NCBI RefSeq assembly: GCF_900110105.1
Contig: NZ_FOCL01000002.1
Location: 947,620-1,011,619, forward strand
Reading direction: 5' to 3'
Origin: Mucilaginibacter gossypiicola
Lineage (GTDB): Bacteria > Bacteroidota > Bacteroidia > Sphingobacteriales > Sphingobacteriaceae
Length of the DNA stretch: 64,000 bases
In this document: piece by piece, positions 15,301-22,650 of the stretch
How positions within the stretch are numbered: position 1 is the first letter of the stretch
Layout of the letters: the number at the start of each line of letters is the position of its first letter
Made by a program: the position numbers and the translations under genes
Notes under the pieces: generated by a model
The model's input: only the letters and a program-made list of their open reading frames with translations
Databases searched by the model: none
What the model was told of the DNA's origin: nothing

Positions 15301-15677
15301 CTTTGCAACAAATTGACAGGGACGAAAACAAAGACGGGACCGGAGGATTGGGCAATTTGGATAAAATTTCGAAAGAAATGGAACAAACCGAACGTGATCT
15401 CGTAAACAGGAAGATAACAGATGACGCGCTAAAAAGGCAGCAGCAAATACAAACCCGGTTATTGGAGGCCGAAAAGGCCGAGCAGCAACGAGATCAGGAT
15501 CAGCAAAGAGAGAGCAACGCGGGGAAGGATTTGCCACCGGGATATATAAAGGCACTGCAGGGGTACCAACAACAAAAAGCAAAGCAGACGGAGCAGATCA
15601 GAACGGTATCTCCGGCACTTAATTTGTATTATAAACAAAAAATAAAATCTTACTTTGATCAACTTAATGCCAAATAA
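12348..15677 (+). CDS. DUF4175 family large membrane coiled-coil protein
   Basis: The 1109-residue protein has two close N-terminal membrane helices (about 24-46 and 57-82), a third at about 160-180, an extracytoplasmic beta-rich region (about 190-490), and then a very long glutamine- and lysine-rich coiled coil to the C-terminus. This is the DUF4175 layout of Bacteroidota. The role is unknown; the large exposed part suggests an envelope-spanning or scaffolding function. The next gene starts one base after its stop codon, so it is co-transcribed with the RsbW-like ATPase and YbeY. Confidence 0.8.
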   Translation: MASTENYELLLGKINTFTRKYYFNNFLRGLIFLGAGLFSAYVVITLSEYFGNFSILLRTILFYFFILLNTVLVCWLVLPSLLAWLKLGKTLTHDEAAEIIGRHFNDVHDKLLNTLQLKKLAAEDESHRALIEASIDQKIEALKPVSFPSAINLKENTKYLKWALGPLGVIIIIAFAAPSVLTESTKRLIRHNEYFVPAAPFKFIVLNKTLSVVQGNDLKLDLKLEGDKLPADVYVETGENTFKLDKDNISRFHYQFSNLQQNTRFKFSGNGFSSAVYEIKVNQRPALLHFDVELNYPGYLHKKNERLLNAGDLTIPAGTTVSWQLHTQYASALMFDMNGQSHPAVQNGADLFEHRERVLKNSIYKLLPVNALVNQSDSAIYRINVVTDEAPAISVDEKPDSVSMKAFYFNGKIQDDHGFSSLTFHYTIEAAGNNKAKEFTKKVNADLAQTQTDFFYYWNLKEMGINPGDHVSYFFEVADNDEVTGHKTARTAKHTLNVPDNKEINQQLNAGTKAIKEKMQSAIKLAGQVERDAQKLNQTLLNKNALSFDEKKQVEDLMQKRKDLEDLVKDIQADNKKNLYNRQENQQQTEEIMAKQKQIEDLFNNVLDQKTKELLQNLQQLLNEQQKDATRDELSKMQMDNKSLKKELDRVLELYKKLEFEQKLNQNLDQLNKLADEQQKLSEQTKQPGADQKSLQQQQDKLRQDFQDVKKGFDELQKTNDQAERKSDFQNPEKETKDIEQQMDQSSGDLQKKDNSKASKSQQQAAKQMKELVAKMQKDSDEGESKENAVDAQQLRELLKSLVNSSFNQEKLMQTLKNTNPTDPSYVTLSQSQKDIKDNLKTAEDSLYAISRRVPQIQSTVNKEITSINEHIDQALEFLGDRRTLEANRNQQYAMTSMNNLALMLSEALEQMQKMMNKGGKGGKGKQQSISQLAKMQQQLNQNMQKAREQMQQQGNQGKGQQGNSGNMSEQFAKMARQQQVIRQALQQIDRDENKDGTGGLGNLDKISKEMEQTERDLVNRKITDDALKRQQQIQTRLLEAEKAEQQRDQDQQRESNAGKDLPPGYIKALQGYQQQKAKQTEQIRTVSPALNLYYKQKIKSYFDQLNAK

Positions 15678-15678
15678 T

Positions 15679-16101
15679 ATGGAAGAGGCAAATGTTCAAA
15701 CCAGCGAGCTATACACGTTGCAGCTGCCGTCAAAACCGGAGAGCATAACGTTGCTTGAGCAGCTGATAGAAGAAATTGCTGATAAATATCATGTTGCAGA
15801 AGATACTTTTGCTAACATGATGACCTGCCTTAATGAAGCGGTTATTAACGCCATCATGCATGGTAACAAACAGGACGAGACTAAAAAAGTGATTGTTAAT
15901 GCCGAAGTTGACCCTAAGCGTATTATCTGGACAGTTACCGATGAAGGCCCGGGGTTTGACTATAATAACCTTGCCGATCCTACAGCCCCCGAAAACCTCG
16001 AGAACCTGACTGGTCGCGGAGTGTTTATCATTAAACACCTTGCCGATCAGTGCATCTTTAACGCATCTGGTAATGAAATTGAACTTCACTTTAAGATCTG
16101 A
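15679..16101 (+). CDS. RsbW/SpoIIAB-like ATP-binding protein (anti-sigma-factor kinase family)
   Basis: I chose the ATG at 15679, one base after the DUF4175 stop; an in-frame ATG at 15667 is the alternative. The 140-residue product is a bare HATPase_c domain with N box CLNEAVINAIMHGN and G1 box VTDEGPGFDYNNL, then GRGVFIIKHLAD. RsbW-like proteins bind and phosphorylate anti-anti-sigma factors. No partner lies nearby, so its target is unknown. Its stop overlaps the YbeY start (TGATG). Confidence 0.85.
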   Translation: MEEANVQTSELYTLQLPSKPESITLLEQLIEEIADKYHVAEDTFANMMTCLNEAVINAIMHGNKQDETKKVIVNAEVDPKRIIWTVTDEGPGFDYNNLADPTAPENLENLTGRGVFIIKHLADQCIFNASGNEIELHFKI

Positions 16102-16526
16102 TGCCCGCTATTAATTTTTTTGAAGAAGACACTACTTTTAAGCCGAAACAAAAAGCGCAATTAAGGCAATGGATAAAGGAAACAGTAATTGCTGAGGGCT
16201 TTAAACTGAAGGAGCTTAACTACATTTTTTGCTCAGACGCATACCTGTTGCAAATAAACCAGCAATATCTTGATCATGATACTTTTACCGATATCGTAAC
16301 TTTTGATAATTCGGAAGTTGAGGGGGATATTGTTGGTGATATTTTTATTTCGATAGATCGCATCCGCGAAAACGGAGACAAATTTAAAACCGGCGAAACC
16401 AACGAATTGCACCGTGTTATCATCCATGGGGCACTGCACCTGTTGGGTTACACGGATAAAAGTGTTGTTACAAAGCAAAAAATGACACAAAAAGAAGATG
16501 AGTACTTAGCTAAAAGAAATTTTTAG
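16101..16526 (+). CDS. ybeY: Endoribonuclease YbeY (rRNA maturation factor)
   Basis: The 141-residue protein carries the UPF0054 signature IIHGALHLLGYTDKS. YbeY is a zinc-dependent single-strand endoribonuclease acting in 16S rRNA 3'-end maturation and ribosome quality control. The canonical motif is H-x3-H-x5-H; here the third position is aspartate (GYTD), which I believe is usual in Bacteroidota. TDIVTFD upstream is also conserved in the family. The start overlaps the previous stop by one base, so it is translationally coupled to the RsbW-like gene. Confidence 0.9.
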   Translation: MPAINFFEEDTTFKPKQKAQLRQWIKETVIAEGFKLKELNYIFCSDAYLLQINQQYLDHDTFTDIVTFDNSEVEGDIVGDIFISIDRIRENGDKFKTGETNELHRVIIHGALHLLGYTDKSVVTKQKMTQKEDEYLAKRNF

Positions 16527-16571
16527 CCTTACTTTTATGCTGGATTATTAACAATCAATTGTAAAAAAACC

Positions 16572-17087
16572 ATGAAAACACTGGCACTCATCATCGCCCT
16601 GTTATTTGCTGCCGCACCATCATCAGTATATGATTTTAAACTGAAAACAATCGACGGCAAAGATTTTAGCCTGGCTAAATACAAAGGCAAAAAAGTATTA
16701 ATCGTAAACACCGCCTCAAAATGTGGTTTTACCAAACAATACGCCGATCTGGAAAAACTATCTGAGCAATACAAAGGCAAGCTGGTTGTAGTAGGTTTCC
16801 CTGCCAATAACTTTGGCGGCCAGGAGCCAGGTACTAACCAGGACATTAAAACCTTTTGCAAAGAAAATTTCAACGTAAAATTTCCGATGAGCGGTAAGGT
16901 AAGCGTTTTAGGTTTGGATATCGATCCGTTGTTCCAATACCTTACAACAGCTCCAAACCCTGATTTTACCGGCGACATTAAATGGAACTTTGAAAAATTC
17001 CTGATAGATGAAAACGGTAAACTGATCCACCGTTTCAGGTCACAAACAACTCCATTATCTGAGGATATTACCAAGTATCTGAATTAA
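16572..17087 (+). CDS. Glutathione peroxidase-family peroxidase, exported
   Basis: The 171-residue protein has an N-terminal signal peptide (KTLALIIALLFAAAPSS) and the GPx core: NTASKCGFT with a peroxidatic cysteine rather than selenocysteine, FPANNFGGQEPG with the active-site glutamine, and IKWNFEKFLID with the tryptophan and asparagine. Cysteine GPx enzymes usually use thioredoxin-like donors to reduce hydroperoxides. The signal suggests action in the periplasm. It is followed by a strong terminator. Confidence 0.9.
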   Translation: MKTLALIIALLFAAAPSSVYDFKLKTIDGKDFSLAKYKGKKVLIVNTASKCGFTKQYADLEKLSEQYKGKLVVVGFPANNFGGQEPGTNQDIKTFCKENFNVKFPMSGKVSVLGLDIDPLFQYLTTAPNPDFTGDIKWNFEKFLIDENGKLIHRFRSQTTPLSEDITKYLN

Positions 17088-17113
17088 GCATTTGAGTTAT
17101 CTAAGAAGTACAG

Positions 17114-17140
17114 GCCCCGGCAATTGCCGGGGCTTTTGTT
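17114..17140 (+). terminator. Intrinsic terminator after the peroxidase gene
   Basis: GCCCCGGC (17114-17121) and GCCGGGGC (17126-17133) pair around AATT and are followed by TTTTGTTTT. Confidence 0.9.
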
Positions 17141-17153
17141 TTATATTAGTGAT

Positions 17154-17489
17154 ATGGATGTTAATAAGATCAAGCTAATTCCTTTATTGTGTATAATTAT
17201 CTTATTTGCAGTATGGGATACTTATGTTGAAATAGATTTACACTACCTTGAATCATATAATGGCATCGTGCTTAAAAAGTTACAAATACCCCCTAAAAAA
17301 ATGCCTGATTTAGTGATTCGGGGGGCCAGGGAAACCTTTCCGTGCTGGAAATGGGAAGGAATTGATTTTGACTCTGTAAAGCTTGGCGACTCTATAGTCA
17401 AGAAAAAGTATGACTATTTCGCCTATTATTATAGAAGAACCAATAAAGGTAAATACATTAAAGTTAAACTTAGCTATTGGACTCGATAG
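17154..17489 (+). CDS. Small exported or membrane-anchored protein, unknown
   Basis: The start MDVNKIKLIPLL (17154) gives a 111-residue product with one N-terminal hydrophobic helix (LIPLLCIIILFAVWDTYV), then a basic C-terminal part with KKKYDYFAYYYRRTNKGKY. It begins just after the peroxidase terminator, so it needs its own promoter. No family recognised. Confidence 0.5.
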   Translation: MDVNKIKLIPLLCIIILFAVWDTYVEIDLHYLESYNGIVLKKLQIPPKKMPDLVIRGARETFPCWKWEGIDFDSVKLGDSIVKKKYDYFAYYYRRTNKGKYIKVKLSYWTR

Positions 17490-17532
17490 TAATATCATTA
17501 TTTGGCGGCAGAGATTAAATAAAACTTTTCCC

Positions 17533-17787
17533 TATCTTTGGCTCATCAACAAATGATCACAGCAAACATTAAATATGGAACCGCAGGGACTTCGAAATCC
17601 CTTATCCGCAACATCCTTGCGTCGGAGCCGTTTTTCAATGATTCGCCACCAGCTCTTTTTTGCTAACAGATTATCGATAATTCTATCGGGTCTGGATTTT
17701 CAACACCATTTTCAAAACAATTTATTCAATGCGGGCAATTGCGGGTATTGTTATGCTTTGCCCAACCTATTCTTAATTTAGCAAAAA
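17533..17787 (+). promoter_or_regulatory. Promoter box and long 5' leader of the DMT transporter gene
   Basis: TATCTTTG (17533-17540) is an exact TAnnTTTG box, implying a leader of about 240 bases. In it a 68-codon frame (17575-17781) ends 6 bases before the transporter ATG. It could be a regulatory upstream reading frame, but it resembles no leader peptide I know. GGGA/TCCC near 17588-17605 can form a small hairpin. No clear -33 element is present. Confidence 0.35.
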
Positions 17788-18669
17788 ATGAAAAAAACAT
17801 TTGTTCTGTTGCATATAGCTGTAATACTGGCTGGTTTTACCGGGGTATTCGGGAAACTTATTTCTTTAAATGAATACCTGCTTACCTGTTACCGCACCCT
17901 GTTTTCTTTTTTATTCCTGGTAATTATCGTTTGGATCAAAAGGCCGCAATTTAAATATTCATGGAGCAACATCACGGAAATGGGTAAGGCCGGACTATTG
18001 ATAGCCTTTCACTGGGTGTTCTTTTATGCAAGCATCAAATACTCCAATGTTTCTGTGGGCGTAGTTTGTTATTGCCTTACCAGTTTTTTTACTGCGTTTT
18101 TGGCCCCGTTGATAAACAGGAAGCCATTTAATATAACCGAATTGTTGTTAAGCACACTCACGCTGGCTGGCATTGGTTTAATCTTCCATTTCGATACCTC
18201 ATTCCGTACAGGCATTGTGCTTGGGGTTATATCGTCTTTTCTGGCGTCGTTGTATACAATCTTTAATGAGCGGCTGGTTAAAAAGTACGATGCAACTGCT
18301 ATGAACCTTTACCAAATGCTGGCCGGAACTATTGCGTTGGTAATAGCATCGCCGCTATATCTTCATTTCTTTCCTTCAAAAGCGATACTACCTGGCACAT
18401 TAGATATAATTTATTTGCTGCTTTTATCGCTTTTTTGCACGGTTGGGCTTTATGTTATGGTAGCCGAGGTTTTAAAGAAGATGTCTGCCTTTACAGTTAA
18501 TCTGACGTTTAACCTCGAGCCAGTTTATAGTATTTTACTGGCGATGATTTTATTCAACGAATCCCGGCAACTCAATGTATCGTTTTATGCAGGCCTGTTG
18601 ATCATTATAATCTCGGTAGTTTTACAGGCCGGGTTAAGCCGACGAAAAAGCCGGGAGCAGGCGATGTAA
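17788..18669 (+). CDS. DMT-superfamily (EamA) transporter
   Basis: The 293-residue protein has about ten membrane helices in two EamA repeats, the second ending in EPVYSILLAMILFNES, the typical 'EP...a.l....ge' signature. EamA carriers export amino acids or other metabolites; the substrate cannot be told from the sequence. It is a single gene with a long leader, followed by a dispersed palindromic repeat. Confidence 0.85.
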   Translation: MKKTFVLLHIAVILAGFTGVFGKLISLNEYLLTCYRTLFSFLFLVIIVWIKRPQFKYSWSNITEMGKAGLLIAFHWVFFYASIKYSNVSVGVVCYCLTSFFTAFLAPLINRKPFNITELLLSTLTLAGIGLIFHFDTSFRTGIVLGVISSFLASLYTIFNERLVKKYDATAMNLYQMLAGTIALVIASPLYLHFFPSKAILPGTLDIIYLLLLSLFCTVGLYVMVAEVLKKMSAFTVNLTFNLEPVYSILLAMILFNESRQLNVSFYAGLLIIIISVVLQAGLSRRKSREQAM

Positions 18670-18678
18670 TCAAAAACT

Positions 18679-18802
18679 ATGTCATTGCGAGCGCAGCGTG
18701 GCAATCTCGTCGGACGCAGAGCGGATTTGCAAGTATTTATGCCGGGCTACGAGATTGCCGCGTCGCCCGGCGCTCTATCCTTGCCGCTCCTCGCAATGAC
18801 AT
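18679..18802. repeat. Dispersed palindrome family A, copy 1
   Basis: Bounded by ATGTCATTGCGAG at the left and CTCGCAATGACAT at the right (perfect 13-base terminal inverted repeat), with GTGGCAATCTCG and CGAGATTGCC as inner arms. At 124 bases it is the longest of six copies in the window. Confidence 0.85.
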
Positions 18803-18811
18803 AATTTATTA

Positions 18812-19252
18812 TTACCCTCGCTCAGAAACCCTTGCCGCCGCCTGTGCGGGTAAATCCATATTGCCATCCTGCTTAATGAGGTTAAGTTTATGTTTGGTAA
18901 CGATCCATTTGTCATCGGTTTCAATAAGTTCGGTATCGTAGGTGCCTTCAACAGTCCAAAGCTCATCGCCAATAAAATGATCGGCTTTGCCATAATAATG
19001 AACAAGCGCTGCCGATCCGTTTTGCATTACATAGAAATCGGCCAGCTGGTGATGCGTTTTATCAAAACCGGGCAAAAAACCACGCCACGCCGTAATGATA
19101 CCTTCGGCAGGTACAATGCCTGCCGGGTTGCCGGTCATAGAACCATAGTCAAGCTCTACATTTTCGGCAAGGGCATTTTTAACTTTGCCCCAGTCGCGCT
19201 CGTCGGCCCCGGCAAATAAGGCTGTTATGGTTTCAATTATTTGATCTTTCAT
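18812..19252 (-). CDS. SnoaL/NTF2-like small protein
   Basis: The start MKDQIIETITALFAG (ATG 19250-19252) fits the family better than the one 9 codons upstream. The 146-residue product has the alpha+beta cone pattern of SnoaL-like proteins: an N-terminal helix, ADERDWGKVKNALAENVELD, then strands with TAWRGFLPGFDKTHHQL and LWTVEGTYDTELIETDDKWI. Members include isomerases, hydrolases and ligand binders; no catalytic set can be assigned. It diverges from cysE. Confidence 0.75.
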   Translation of the reverse strand: MKDQIIETITALFAGADERDWGKVKNALAENVELDYGSMTGNPAGIVPAEGIITAWRGFLPGFDKTHHQLADFYVMQNGSAALVHYYGKADHFIGDELWTVEGTYDTELIETDDKWIVTKHKLNLIKQDGNMDLPAQAAARVSERG

Positions 19253-19377
19253 GGTTTTGCATAGGTTAAATTCACTCAAATATCAATTATCCGGCTCATT
19301 TTACATATTAACAACAATCTTTTATATAAACTTGTACTGTTAATGGTTGTTTTCCCAAAACAGCCCCACCATAAAAC

Positions 19378-20208
19378 ATGAGTCAGGATTTTTACCAACA
19401 TATATTTGCTAAGCAGCAAAAACTGGAGGCTGTACCTTCAAACAGGGAAATTACGGCCTGGGCACTAAAAGTTATTCATTTGCTGTACCCCGAACAAACC
19501 GGGCAGCAATATGCTTCGGTTGAAGAGCTGAAGGATGAGTTTTTAAGGCTTGAGAATGAACTGTGCGAAATTATGCACGCCACCAAAGCATGCAGTAACT
19601 GCGATACCTCAAAGCTGGCCAAAAAGTTTTTTGAAGGCCTTCCAGAGTTGTTCCGGGTTTTGAATACCGATATCCAGGCCATTTTTAACGGTGACCCTGC
19701 TGCGTGCAGCGAGTTTGAGGTGATCCGTACCTATCCGGGCTTTTACGCCATTTCGCTTTACCGGCTGGCGCATAGTCTTTATGTTGATGATATTCCGCTG
19801 TTACCAAGGATCCTTACGGAATATGCGCATTCTAAAACGGGGATAGATATCCATCCTGCCGCCCAGATAGACGAGTATTTCTATATAGATCATGGTACCG
19901 GTATTGTTATCGGCGAAAGCTGTAAAATAGGCAAGCATGTAAAGCTGTATCAGGGTGTTACCCTGGGGGCCTTAAGTGTAGATAAAAGCATGGCCAACAC
20001 CAAACGGCACCCTACAGTGCAGGATAATGTAGTAATTTACTCCGGCGCTACTATTTTAGGTGGCGAAACCGTTATAGGCCACAACAGTGTGGTAGGGGGG
20101 AACGTTTGGCTCACCAAAAGCCTGCCACCCAATTCAAGGGTTTATCATACACCAAATCACAGGGTACTGAAAAGATTGAGTATTAAATTGTTCGGGCATA
20201 AGAAATAA
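19378..20208 (+). CDS. cysE: Serine O-acetyltransferase
   Basis: The 276-residue enzyme has the N-terminal helical SATase domain and a left-handed beta helix of hexapeptide repeats (DIHPAAQIDEYFYIDHGTGI, VIGESCKIGKHVKLYQGVT). The conserved DHGTGIVIGE block holds the serine/acetyl-CoA site histidine. It acetylates L-serine with acetyl-CoA for cysteine synthesis. Cysteine synthase follows after 25 bases in the same direction, so the two steps are encoded together. The length and linker resemble the longer EpsC-type enzymes. Confidence 0.93.
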   Translation: MSQDFYQHIFAKQQKLEAVPSNREITAWALKVIHLLYPEQTGQQYASVEELKDEFLRLENELCEIMHATKACSNCDTSKLAKKFFEGLPELFRVLNTDIQAIFNGDPAACSEFEVIRTYPGFYAISLYRLAHSLYVDDIPLLPRILTEYAHSKTGIDIHPAAQIDEYFYIDHGTGIVIGESCKIGKHVKLYQGVTLGALSVDKSMANTKRHPTVQDNVVIYSGATILGGETVIGHNSVVGGNVWLTKSLPPNSRVYHTPNHRVLKRLSIKLFGHKK

Positions 20209-20233
20209 AACATTTACCTAATAAAAATATATA

Positions 20234-21106
20234 ATGGCCGCATTGATAGATCTGATAGGCAACACGCCTATGGTAGAAATTAAAAAGCTGAACCCTAATC
20301 CTAAAGTGCGCATCTTCGCCAAGCTGGAGGGTAATAACCCCGGTGGCAGCGTAAAAGACAGGGCATCGCTTAATATGATCAGGAGCGCCATTGAGCGTGG
20401 TGATATCAAACCAGGTACTAAGCTTATTGAAGCTACCAGCGGTAATACCGGGATTGCACTGGCTATGATTGCAAGGTTGTTTGATTTGGAGATAGAATTG
20501 GTAATGCCATCCAACTCCACCCGCGAACGTACGCTTACTATGGAGGCCTTTGGAGCCAAGGTCACCCTGCTGGAAGGCATAGAGCTTTGTCGCGATTATG
20601 CCGAAGAAAAAGCCGCCACTGGCGAATATTTTCTGCTGAACCAATTTGCCAACCCGGATAACTACATGGCGCACGTAAAAACCACAGGCCCCGAAATTTG
20701 GCGCGATACTGAGGGAAAGATCACACACTTTGTAAGCGCTATGGGTACAACAGGTACCATCATGGGCTGTTCAAGGTATTTGAAAGAGCAAAATGCCAAT
20801 GTGCAGATCGTAGGCTGTCAGCCGGTTGAAGGTTCTTCAATTCCGGGTATTCGCAGGTGGCCGGAGGAGTACCTGCCCAAGATCTTCGATGCTAAGCGGG
20901 TAGATAGGGTAATGGATATTTCGCAGGAAGATGCTACTCAAATGGCCCGCCAGATGGCTAAGGTTGAAGGCGTATTTGCCGGCATGAGCAGCGGCGGTGC
21001 GTTATCTGCGGCAATAAAATTGGCTCAGGAGCTTGAAGAGGGCGTGATTGTGTTTATTTGCTGCGACCGGGGCGACAGGTATTTGAGTAGTGAGTTGTTT
21101 GGATAA
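20234..21106 (+). CDS. cysM: Cysteine synthase (O-acetylserine sulfhydrylase, CysM type)
   Basis: The 290-residue PLP enzyme has the lysine in NNPGGSVKDRAS, the substrate loop ATSGNTGIA and the PLP-phosphate loop MGTTGTIMG. EGSSIPGIRRWPEEYLP is typical of CysM-type rather than CysK-type enzymes. It converts O-acetylserine and sulfide (or thiosulfate, for CysM) to cysteine. It is second in the cysE-cysM pair. Confidence 0.92.
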   Translation: MAALIDLIGNTPMVEIKKLNPNPKVRIFAKLEGNNPGGSVKDRASLNMIRSAIERGDIKPGTKLIEATSGNTGIALAMIARLFDLEIELVMPSNSTRERTLTMEAFGAKVTLLEGIELCRDYAEEKAATGEYFLLNQFANPDNYMAHVKTTGPEIWRDTEGKITHFVSAMGTTGTIMGCSRYLKEQNANVQIVGCQPVEGSSIPGIRRWPEEYLPKIFDAKRVDRVMDISQEDATQMARQMAKVEGVFAGMSSGGALSAAIKLAQELEEGVIVFICCDRGDRYLSSELFG

Positions 21107-21134
21107 TGGACATTTGATAGGTAATCAAAACAAA

Positions 21135-21332
21135 ATGGAGCCAACGGAAGATGACAATAATTACAAATACGGTGTGTTTTATTACAATGAGGATGATGCG
21201 AGGATCATAGTGCCCAAAAGAATAAAATACCTGGGCTGGACACTAAATTTTGCCCATCCTGTTAGTTACTTGATCATGGGCGGGATATTGGCAATAGTAA
21301 TCGGAGCGATTATATTTGCGCCGGCGAAATAA
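21135..21332 (+). CDS. DUF5808-type small membrane protein
   Basis: Starting at MEPTEDDNNYKYG (21135), the 65-residue product reads YGVFYYNEDDARIIVPKR and LGWTLNFAHPVSY, the DUF5808 signature, and ends in one membrane helix (YLIMGGILAIVIGAIIF). It follows cysM by 28 bases and may share its transcript. Function unknown. Confidence 0.7.
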   Translation: MEPTEDDNNYKYGVFYYNEDDARIIVPKRIKYLGWTLNFAHPVSYLIMGGILAIVIGAIIFAPAK

Positions 21333-21351
21333 CCTAACTACGGGTTATAAA

Positions 21352-21490
21352 CTTGCGCTCGTTTGTAACGAGTGCTTAACATTGGTTGGCGTTTGTAACG
21401 CCATTGACAGCACTTACGTTACAAACGTAAGCCCATTTTAAGCCCACATCACGGATGTGCGCAAGACGGAGAGGCCGTGTCTCCACGGCC
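21352..21490. repeat. Array of palindromes in the cysM/HAD gap
   Basis: CTTGCGC (21352-21358) and GCGCAAG (21459-21465) enclose three hairpins: CTCGTT/AACGAG (21358-21372), GGCGTT/AACGCC (21388-21402), both with loop TGT, and CTTACGTT/AACGTAAG (21413-21431). A separate GGCCGTG-TCTC-CACGGCC hairpin (21473-21490) follows and resembles the palindromes around the RAYT gene at 42126. Confidence 0.8.
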
Positions 21491-21504
21491 GATCTGCAAT
21501 GTTT

Positions 21505-22110
21505 TTATAAAATCTCCAATCCCTTCAACTCCACTTCTAAAGCATCTGATGATGTGAAGTGAATACATTTGATCCCCATTTTTTCGGCTGCTAAGATATT
21601 GCGATAGTTATCGTCAATAAACAATGCCTCGCCGGCTTTTACATTGTAGCGATCGAGCAGGATCTGGTAAAAGGCCGGTGTTGGTTTCCGCATTTTTTCG
21701 GTACCCGATACCACAATACCATCAAACCAGCCTAAAAAATCGAAACGCTCCTGCGCCATCGGAAAAGTTTCGGCCGACCAGTTGGTCAATGCGTAGATTT
21801 TGTATTTGCCACTTTCCTTTAGCTGCTTGAAAATCTCTACGGTGCCATGAAATGGCTCGCCCAACATTTCTATCCAACGCGAATAGAAAGCGCGGATATT
21901 GGCTTCATGTTCGGGGAATTGGGCGACAAGCAGATCGGTACCTTCCTGCAGGGAACGGCCGGCATCCTGTTCCTCATTCCAGTCGGAAGTGCAGATATTG
22001 GCCAAAAAATCTATCATTTCCTGTTCGTTGGCAAACAAGGTGCGGTACATATAATGCGGGTTCCAGTCAATTAAAACGGCCCCTAAATCGAATATTATGG
22101 TGTTGATCAT
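21505..22110 (-). CDS. HAD-family phosphatase (YihX/HAD-IA type)
   Basis: The 201-residue protein has motif I FDLGAVLIDW, motif II ALTNWS, motif III lysine in EKMRKPTPAFYQ and motif IV FIDDNYRNI. In this subgroup the second aspartate of motif I is replaced by glycine, as in YihX-like sugar phosphatases. The substrate is not evident. Its start overlaps the upstream lipoprotein gene's stop by 4 bases (ATGA), so the two are coupled. Confidence 0.88.
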   Translation of the reverse strand: MINTIIFDLGAVLIDWNPHYMYRTLFANEQEMIDFLANICTSDWNEEQDAGRSLQEGTDLLVAQFPEHEANIRAFYSRWIEMLGEPFHGTVEIFKQLKESGKYKIYALTNWSAETFPMAQERFDFLGWFDGIVVSGTEKMRKPTPAFYQILLDRYNVKAGEALFIDDNYRNILAAEKMGIKCIHFTSSDALEVELKGLEIL

Positions 22111-22463
22111 TTCTTTTTTGCGTGGGTTTCGTGAACCTCGGCTTTGGTAACCACCGAATCTTTCAGGAAAACGACAAGCGTTTGGGTATAAAGTAAGACA
22201 CCCTTATTGTATTGCCTGTCGAGATCATACACCATGCTATCCTTGCTGCTTAACTGCGGGCGGTGGAGCAGATGGATCACCTTTTGGTATTTAAGGCCAT
22301 TAAGTTGCTTGCTGGCGATAAGATCTTCAACCATGCCGGGGCGGTAGGCAAAGGTAATGCCGTCTCCATCATCCCATTTATCACGATCAAATTTTTGTTT
22401 ACGGCTGCAGGCGGTCAGGCAAACTGCCAGAAGGCAGGTAAATATCAGGGTTTTGTTAAGCAT
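22107..22463 (-). CDS. Small lipoprotein, unknown function
   Basis: The 118-residue product begins MLNKTLIFTCLLAVCLTAC, a lipoprotein signal (lipobox LTAC). The mature part is polar, with KYQKVIHLLHRPQLSSKDSM and a strand pair around LLYTQTLVVFLKDSVVTKAE. The spacing of conserved charged and aromatic residues resembles small envelope lipoproteins of Bacteroidota. It is coupled to the HAD phosphatase gene by a 4-base overlap. Confidence 0.65.
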   Translation of the reverse strand: MLNKTLIFTCLLAVCLTACSRKQKFDRDKWDDGDGITFAYRPGMVEDLIASKQLNGLKYQKVIHLLHRPQLSSKDSMVYDLDRQYNKGVLLYTQTLVVFLKDSVVTKAEVHETHAKKK

Positions 22464-22508
22464 TTTTGTTTCGGTATTGAATCAGGTGCCGGCGGTGTTT
22501 ACCCAACC

Positions 22509-22597
22509 ATGTCATTGCGAGCGGTAGCGTGGCAATCGCATGCTGTACAGAGCAGATCTGCATAGTTACGAGATTGCTTCGTTCCTCGCAATGACAT
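22509..22597. repeat. Dispersed palindrome family A, copy 2
   Basis: An 89-base copy bounded by ATGTCATTGCGAG and CGCAATGACAT, with inner GTGGCAATCGCATGCTGTAC and ACGAGATTGC. It lies between thrC and the lipoprotein gene. Confidence 0.85.
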
Positions 22598-22650
22598 GTT
22601 GGTGGCTGCTTTCTTTTGAAAGCTTTTTCCAGCAGCTAAAAATACTGAAA

